From contig JAEMBT020000003.1 of NCBI GenBank assembly GCA_018873245.2, positions 164,001-228,000 of the forward strand: a stretch of 64,000 nucleotides of DNA. Direction: 5' to 3'. A program made the translations under genes and the position numbers. Numbering within the stretch: position 1 is the first letter of the stretch; each line of letters begins with the position of its first letter. Of this stretch, positions 58,443 to 64,000 are shown piece after piece. The DNA comes from Archegozetes longisetosus (Eukaryota > Arthropoda > Arachnida > Sarcoptiformes > Trhypochthoniidae). The notes under the pieces were generated by a model. The model searched no databases. It had not been told where the DNA came from and worked only from the letters and a program-made list of their open reading frames with translations.

Positions 58443-60088
58443 GATATAAGCCTTCTATACAAAAAAAACAAAGAATAGTGAAGAAATAACAACTAATAAA
58501 TGCAGTTGGCTGGTTTAAATCCAATCTCTTAATATAAGTACGATAACTTTTATAAAGATATTGACATATATTTACGGATACAAAAACTTTTAGACATAAC
58601 TGCAGTCGACTTAACAAATTAAGTTTTCAAATTAACCTCAAAATTAATCGATCTAAAGTCTATTACGATCGTAGCACTCGTTGAGAGGTATCTTCCCTCT
58701 GATCACTGACTGGAGTCTCTCATCTGATCAATATTTGCCCCTTAATCACGCAAAGGTAAAACCGAGAATTTTAGTCACTTCTTAATCAAATCAATTCTTC
58801 AGAGGTGGTACAAGAAGTTCGAAATTTGAGGTACTATAGAATAAAGTGCTTGAAAATCGGTCAATTTTATCAAGCGTTTCGACTTAAAAGGTATACTTAT
58901 ATTAAAAATGTAGAAATAAAGTTAATTCATTAATATATATCTTGACTTGAATCATATATTTCATTAAATAACATGATTGACAATGATTGCTCTTTAAAGT
59001 GGTGCGTCTATTGAAAAACGAGCGACTACGCGCGACTAACAGCATGATTTTTGATTTGAGTGTCAGTTTTTCATCTTGAAATTAGTCTCTCTGCCGGAAA
59101 AACAGATAGGTTTTGAAAATGACTTGATAAGTTGAATGGGCTGCTATTTCTCTGCAGTATTGTAAACTTGAAGGAATTTGGGCGCACGCTTGGCACCTCA
59201 TGAATTAATGAAAACATCGGAGTTATAGCCATTTTCAAGATTGCTAACCGGCGCAATTTTGATGGCTGGAGCTAGAGCTAGAGAGGGAGGGGGTAGCGAG
59301 GGAGAAACCTAAAATTTTGTGCGAGATTTTGTAGACAGTGAGGCTTAATCAACGTAGCAATAGTTTAATAATAGCACGATCGCATCTTAAACGACTATAA
59401 ACTTTTAGTTTGCTTAGCTATCAGTTGTCATCAATTTTCAATCGAATGTAACTAATTAGACGATTGGGGCCTAAATAGCACTCGCAATGAGAAAATATCA
59501 GTTCAAATACTTTTCTTTATGTGGAACATGAGTTGGATTTCGATGAAAACTCTGAAGAAATTGATTTGAAAAAATTTCATAAACTAACCTAAAAAATGAA
59601 TTGTTTCTCGATTAATTAAAGTGATTAACTAAAACTCTGATTTTTGTGAACTATTAATAATTGTGTTGAAGATAAAGCAATAATTAAAGTAATAGCAATA
59701 AAATAGTTATCCTCATTCGAGTTATACTGCATTACCGCCACTAGAGTTTAGCTCAATTTACAAAACTATCGTTCAAACTTTGATCTGATATTTGTATTGA
59801 TTTACTTTTTTCATAAGTACTAACTAATAATTTGTAATTATATTATGTTTGCGATAATTGAATAAAGAAAAGTGCAATATATTTTTCAGTATTTTTAAAC
59901 TTATCAAGTGCATTAAAAACTTTTTATTGTCTCAATAGAATATTTTTATACAGTAAAAATTTGAATTAATAAAATTTGATTTTGCTGTGGTCACTAAATC
60001 GTTAATGCTAACGAATTCGAATGAATCAATCTTATTGCTGAAGTTGGAAACAAAAGTTTGTCGTAAAAATTGCAAATGTTTAGTTGGT

Positions 60089-60425
60089 TCAATTTGTTTT
60101 TTCTGTCATCCTGTAATATTGAGAGTCGTTTTTGCCCTTTTGTTCCTCCCTCCCTTTATTGTTGTCCTTATTGTTGTCTTTTTTTCTGTTGTCATCTTTT
60201 TTTCGTCTATCTTCTTCTCTTTTCTCATCTGCATTCGAAAAAATACAAATTATTATTAGTTATGTTCAACAAATCTTAGGTAACTAAGAAATAAGATACA
60301 AATTCTAATAAGTTTGAAAGTGCTACCTGCTTTTGAGTTTAGTTCTGTTGTTGCAATTTAGTTAATAAGTGAGCGAAAAACAAGCTAACGAATTACTTAC
60401 CATTATCTTTAGATTTTTTGTCCAT
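60089..60425 (-). CDS. Tiny highly charged Lys/Asp/Asn-rich protein
   Basis: Minus-strand exon 1 (60425-60401) is ATG plus eight codons (MDKKSKDN) ending in a strong donor G|GTAAGT. Exon 2 (60228-60089) follows a good acceptor (TGCAG|) and stays in frame for 46 codons: DEKREEDRRKKDDNRKKDNN, then KDNNKGREEQKGKNDSQYYR and MTEKTN plus stop. The 54-residue product would be intrinsically disordered. The frame-consistent intron (60229-60400) with good signals argues for a real transcript, but low complexity means chance is possible. No homologue is recognised. Confidence 0.4.
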
Positions 60426-62440
60426 CTCGTTCAACAATAGCTTTATTTTTTTAAACCTAAACAACTTGGTGCAAATTCGAAGTTTGTGCAAAAGTTGGTA
60501 GACAAGTGGAAGATTGTTGCATTTAGCCATCTATTTATATAGTTATAAGAAGGAGTATCATCTTTCACCTCAACTAATAGTTTCTAAATTTTTTTCAACA
60601 GGTTGACTCGTTATAGCCTTCCACATAAAACCAAACTTTTTGATTTCCGATTGAGCACGTTTTCAGTACAGAATATCATAACTCTTAAAATGGTTGTTAA
60701 CTTAAATCAGTATCAGATATATTTGATGGATAGGAAATCATTTATTAAGATCTAAAATTGCTCAGAAAAAGTTGACTTAAAATATGAGGTTGGAAAGAAA
60801 GCCTTTGCAGATTTTGACCATGTTTTAATCAACATGATTTTTGTGAACAATGGTTATGTTTACAAATCAATTTCAGTTGTATTTCCATACACGTTATTTG
60901 TCTACAATTTTCTTCTGGAATTAATTTTCATATCTAGTGATAATCAGTTCTTAAGCCTTGTCTTCAGATGAACTCCACACAAGGCATTGCGGTTGAATCC
61001 GGACCAATGGGTCTAAAGAGGTTTCCGACCCCCATCCCCAAGTGTAATAAATCATTGGATTCAGTTCATCGAGCTGAACATTTTGACACCACAGTTGACC
61101 ACTTCCGACCCGAACCTGACCACTTCTGGCTACCTAGATCTAACCCCTCGAAAATGGATAAACCTGGTTTTACCAAGTTGTAACCCAAACCAAACCTGAT
61201 GGTTCGGTTTCGCGACCTAACCCATTCTTCCTTAGTCCATATCAGGCTTGCTTAATGGTGGTTTGATGATGAAAATCCGTAAAGACTTTCTTTCCAACCT
61301 TATCTTATTTGAGAAAACACGACGTAGAAAGGTACTGAAAAATAACCACTTCTCAGCTTGTTTAAAAATTTTGATTTCATCAAGTATCAAATTGTAAACT
61401 ACAATTTGATGAAAAACCTCCATAACAGTAAGATTGATTGTCAGTAATTTGTTTAATTACAAGTTATTTATTGTAAACTTTTTATTCAAGCTTATGACAC
61501 TTTTTCATAATTTATTACTATAGTTACACAAATGAATAACATATATTGTGTATTCGGTTTTACGAGATATCATGAAACTAACTTTTCAAAAATATTTTGG
61601 ATTTTTTCTAAAGAAAAACGTAATTTCAATAATATTGAAATAATAATATGTTTAATTTAAATTAATTTGTAAGTTTTACTCTTCTCCGATCCTGACTTGT
61701 TCATTTTTTCCATTTAACCCGTTCAGATATTTTATTCGGAATAAAAATAGCTCAGTTCTATACTAGCCTATCAATTATTAGTCCAGTCCATTAAAAAGCT
61801 CATCTGCAAAATTCCAATTAAATTTGAACCGAAAGCTTATCAGAGAATATGTGTTTCGTGTATAGTAGTCATTCAATTGTCGCTAATAGTGTGTTTCTGC
61901 TCTTTAAGTTCTTATTATTGGCACTCATTCACTTAAAGCAAGCATTCGAAGCACTAATAAAGGCGAAAGCTTTTTTCAACTATGTTTTGCTCGATTTTTA
62001 CTATTAGTAGAGCAAACACTTTTATGATCTAGTTGTCCTTAAAACTAAAATGATCATGATACTTTTATGCCTAGAATGACATTTTTTTAAGAAAATCATT
62101 TACTATTTGAGTTTTACATATTTGCATAGTTAATATAACTTTATCGTTTATAATAGACATTTATTGGGTTCATTTGACTAAAAGGTTATTAGTAAAAAAT
62201 CGTTATTGTTTCTGAAGCAAAATATTAAAATCTTATTATTCCTAAGAAATGATTGTCAAACATATTAATTGTATGAAGAATGAAAAATTAGTGAAGAGTT
62301 TCATATGAAACGGAGTCAGAGTTATGACAGTATTTATTAGCCTGAAACGCTCGCTCAACTTGTCAAAAATTTTACGGAAAGTAAGTCTTGCCATACTATC
62401 GAAAGTGCAAATAGTCATATTATAAGTTTTGCTTAGAATA
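60426..62440. other. Intergenic, one GC-rich repeat-like block
   Basis: 60960-61240 is GC-rich, with word repeats such as CCACTTCYGRCC and AACCCAAACCAAACC. It reads open on the plus strand (60968-61183) but looks like degenerate repeat DNA. The rest is AT-rich; 62300-62440 should hold the promoter and 5' UTR of the ABCG gene. Confidence 0.45.
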
Positions 62441-64000
62441 ATGAACGAAAGTCCGAGTTCGACTCAAACCGAAGGGGATCTAGCGATAGCATGGATTAAT
62501 CTATCATTTTGTGGTACTTCATCGTTAGGCAAAAAGACAGAGCCTATATTGAAGTCGGTGAGCGGTTATGTAAATTTCGGTTCTTTGAATGCATTGATGG
62601 GTTCTTCAGGCGCAGGAAAGTCAACATTACTTAAGTGCATTAATGGCAAAAATAGCTCTGGTTTGAGTCGGGAAACACAACTGTATTTGTCCAAAACACG
62701 TCAGATCATACCTTGTTTTATAGTACAAGATGTGAAGGAACATCTCTTAATGGGTATAACGGGTCGCGAATCTCTCTTATATGCCTCACGACTGAAAAAC
62801 ACTGGAATAGAGAAGAGAGTGGATCACAATAAAAATGTGGATAAACTAATGGATGACTTAATGATTGGCGATGCAGCCAATACATTGATCGGCAACTGTT
62901 CCGGAGGTCAACAAAAGCGATTAGCCATAGCCGCAGAATTGACTTCAGTAGAAAAGCCTAATCTTCTATGTATAGACGAACCAACGAGTGGTCTCGATAG
63001 CAATGCAGCTGAGATCGTAAGCTCTTTCTCGATTTTTGTATATTTAATCAAATTTAAGTTTCAAGTTTGTTCGATACCTAAAAAGGTAGTGAAATGTCTA
63101 AAAGACATTTCGCGAAGACATCAAATAGCGATAGTGACAAGCATTCATCAGCCAAATGCTGACGTGCTCTTGATGTTTGATAAGTTGTACGTTATGGCAA
63201 AAGGAGGAGTGTGTATATACTTTGCTGAACCTGAACTGTTGGGACAATATTTAAGAGAAAACGGCATTCAATTCGATCAAATTCAGATACCTATTGAGGT
63301 CCTGCTAAAGGTTTCGTCTAAAGGTGAGTTCTACGGGCAAATTCATACAACTTACTCCTTTAAATGTCTTTTACCATAATTATACTTGTAAAGTTATCAT
63401 ATTTCTCAAGCATTTTCGAACTTTTTTATTGAAAACTTGATCACTAGCGATAAGACACTAAAGAAGGATCATTTTTATATTGAAAAGTAATGCGATATAC
63501 CGCTCATTGGAAAGAGCAATAAAAATGCTGCTAAGCCATACGGTCTTTTTAGGGTTAAAAGTCGTCATAGTTTCTGTTTAGGAGCTAGCTAATGTCCATC
63601 AATCAAGGAGTCAAAGAGAAGAGTTGAATGCATCGCATATCTCACACAAGAGCGTAAAAAATGTGGAAAAGTTAAAAATTGTAGACATGGCATAATAGTT
63701 TTATCAAATTTGTGTTAGATCAAACATTTCAAATTCTTACCGACTCGGCATTCAACAAATCAATTTAGGAAAGAAAAATTAGATAATAAGTTCTTTGAAA
63801 ATTACTTCTGATAGTATTGTAACTTATTTTTAGACATTAAGAAATTCAAACAAATCCATAGAGAAGTACGAAATTGACTTATAAATCAATTTTTTGTCTT
63901 TATAAGGAATCGATAATGAAGATGTGATTCGTTTATGCAATAAAAACCTAGAAGTCAACAATGACTCAACAAGAGATAAGTGTAAATCAGAAGCATATCT
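62441..64000 (+). CDS. ABCG-subfamily ABC transporter, 5' part (runs off the window)
   Basis: Exons 62441-63016, 63086-63323 and 63907 to beyond 64000 join in frame (phases 0 and 1). The N-terminal ATPase domain is present: Walker A GSSGAGKST (residues 54-62), Q-loop region VQDVKEHLLMGITGRESLLY, ABC signature CSGGQQKRLAIAAEL (from residue 153), Walker B LLCIDEPTSGLDS (from residue 175), and H-loop VTSIHQPNADVLLMFDKLYV. An N-terminal ATPase before the membrane domain is the ABCG (White/Scarlet-type half-transporter) layout. The signature starts CSGGQ instead of the common VSGGE. Intron 1 (63017-63085, 69 bp) has no stop and keeps frame, so unspliced RNA would insert 23 residues; splicing gives AEIVVKCLKDISRRHQ. 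Exon 3 starts IDNEDVIRLCNKNLEVNNDS. Substrate cannot be told; the membrane domain lies outside. Confidence 0.9.

Larger units (their letters stand above)
57199..60088. other. Intergenic repeat-bearing region, no gene
   Basis: Contains a dispersed repeat (57535-57690), a 143 bp TA-flanked MITE and the second 58 bp hAT-like element (listed separately). 59000-59340 is GC-richer, with a purine-rich run (GAGAGGGAGGGGGTAGCGAG). It reads open on the minus strand at 59256-59071 and looks like repeat DNA rather than a gene. Confidence 0.45.

Noticed and set aside
59071..59256. Minus-strand ORF in GC-richer DNA
   Set aside because: Looks like repeat DNA; no domain and no conserved-looking pattern.
60968..61183. 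Plus-strand 71-codon ORF with His/Pro-rich sequence
   Set aside because: Built from degenerate repeated words (CCACTTCYGRCC); more likely repeat than protein.
1..64000. CRISPR arrays, tRNA or rRNA genes, bacterial operons
   Set aside because: No regularly spaced repeats, no convincing tRNA cloverleaf or rRNA core, and genes are spliced and eukaryotic.

Overview
This is a 64 kb piece of an AT-rich nuclear eukaryotic genome, almost certainly an arthropod and most likely an acariform mite. Genes are split by GT-AG introns, many only 59-90 bp long. A fatty-acid-binding protein resembles mite group-13 allergens. A seven-helix gustatory-receptor-like gene, a PDGF/VEGF-like factor and an ABCG transporter also fit an arthropod. 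No bacterial features, tRNA genes, rRNA genes or CRISPR arrays were seen. All exon structures below were joined by hand from splice signals, reading frame and recalled family resemblance; no search was run.

Layout: (1) 0.2-3.0 kb, MYSM1-like histone H2A deubiquitinase (+). (2) 3.9-7.0 kb, TMEM79/MAPEG-like membrane protein (-), whose 2.4 kb intron holds a Harbinger relic that is itself interrupted by a hAT-like MITE. (3) 7.0-11.8 kb, no convincing gene. (4) 11.8-16.2 kb, complete 8-exon ANKRD13C-like gene (-), head-to-head with adenylate kinase 6 (16.8-17.5 kb, +). (5) 21.2-22.8 kb, cystathionine gamma-lyase (+). (6) 23.0-29.1 kb, small cysteine-rich or membrane proteins. (7) 29.8-37.4 kb, a transposon cluster: a TTAA-flanked element carrying a decayed Fanzor (eukaryotic TnpB-like nuclease), a 4 kb TIR element with a broken RNase H-like transposase interrupted by a Tc1-like element, and a 100 bp TA-flanked MITE. 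(8) 38.9-40.4 kb, gustatory-receptor-like gene. (9) 40.4-43.5 kb, repeat-rich accessory DNA. (10) 44.0-48.3 kb, FABP gene (-) whose last intron contains an intronless CNOT9 gene on the other strand. (11) 49.4-51.4 kb, PDGF/VEGF-like factor with a C-terminal membrane anchor. (12) 53.2-55.2 kb, cystinosin. (13) 55.4-57.2 kb, a dead mariner-like element inside a second TIR pair. (14) 57.2-62.4 kb, mostly repeats plus one tiny charged protein. (15) 62.4 kb to the end, 5' part of an ABCG transporter.

The host genes are unrelated housekeeping or sensory genes and show no operon-like logic. The most notable content is the mobile DNA. Target-site duplications allow several insertions to be delimited to the base, nested order can be read, and two copies of a 58 bp hAT-like element are visible. 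The Fanzor-bearing TTAA element is the best candidate for an unusual system, although this copy is clearly inactive.
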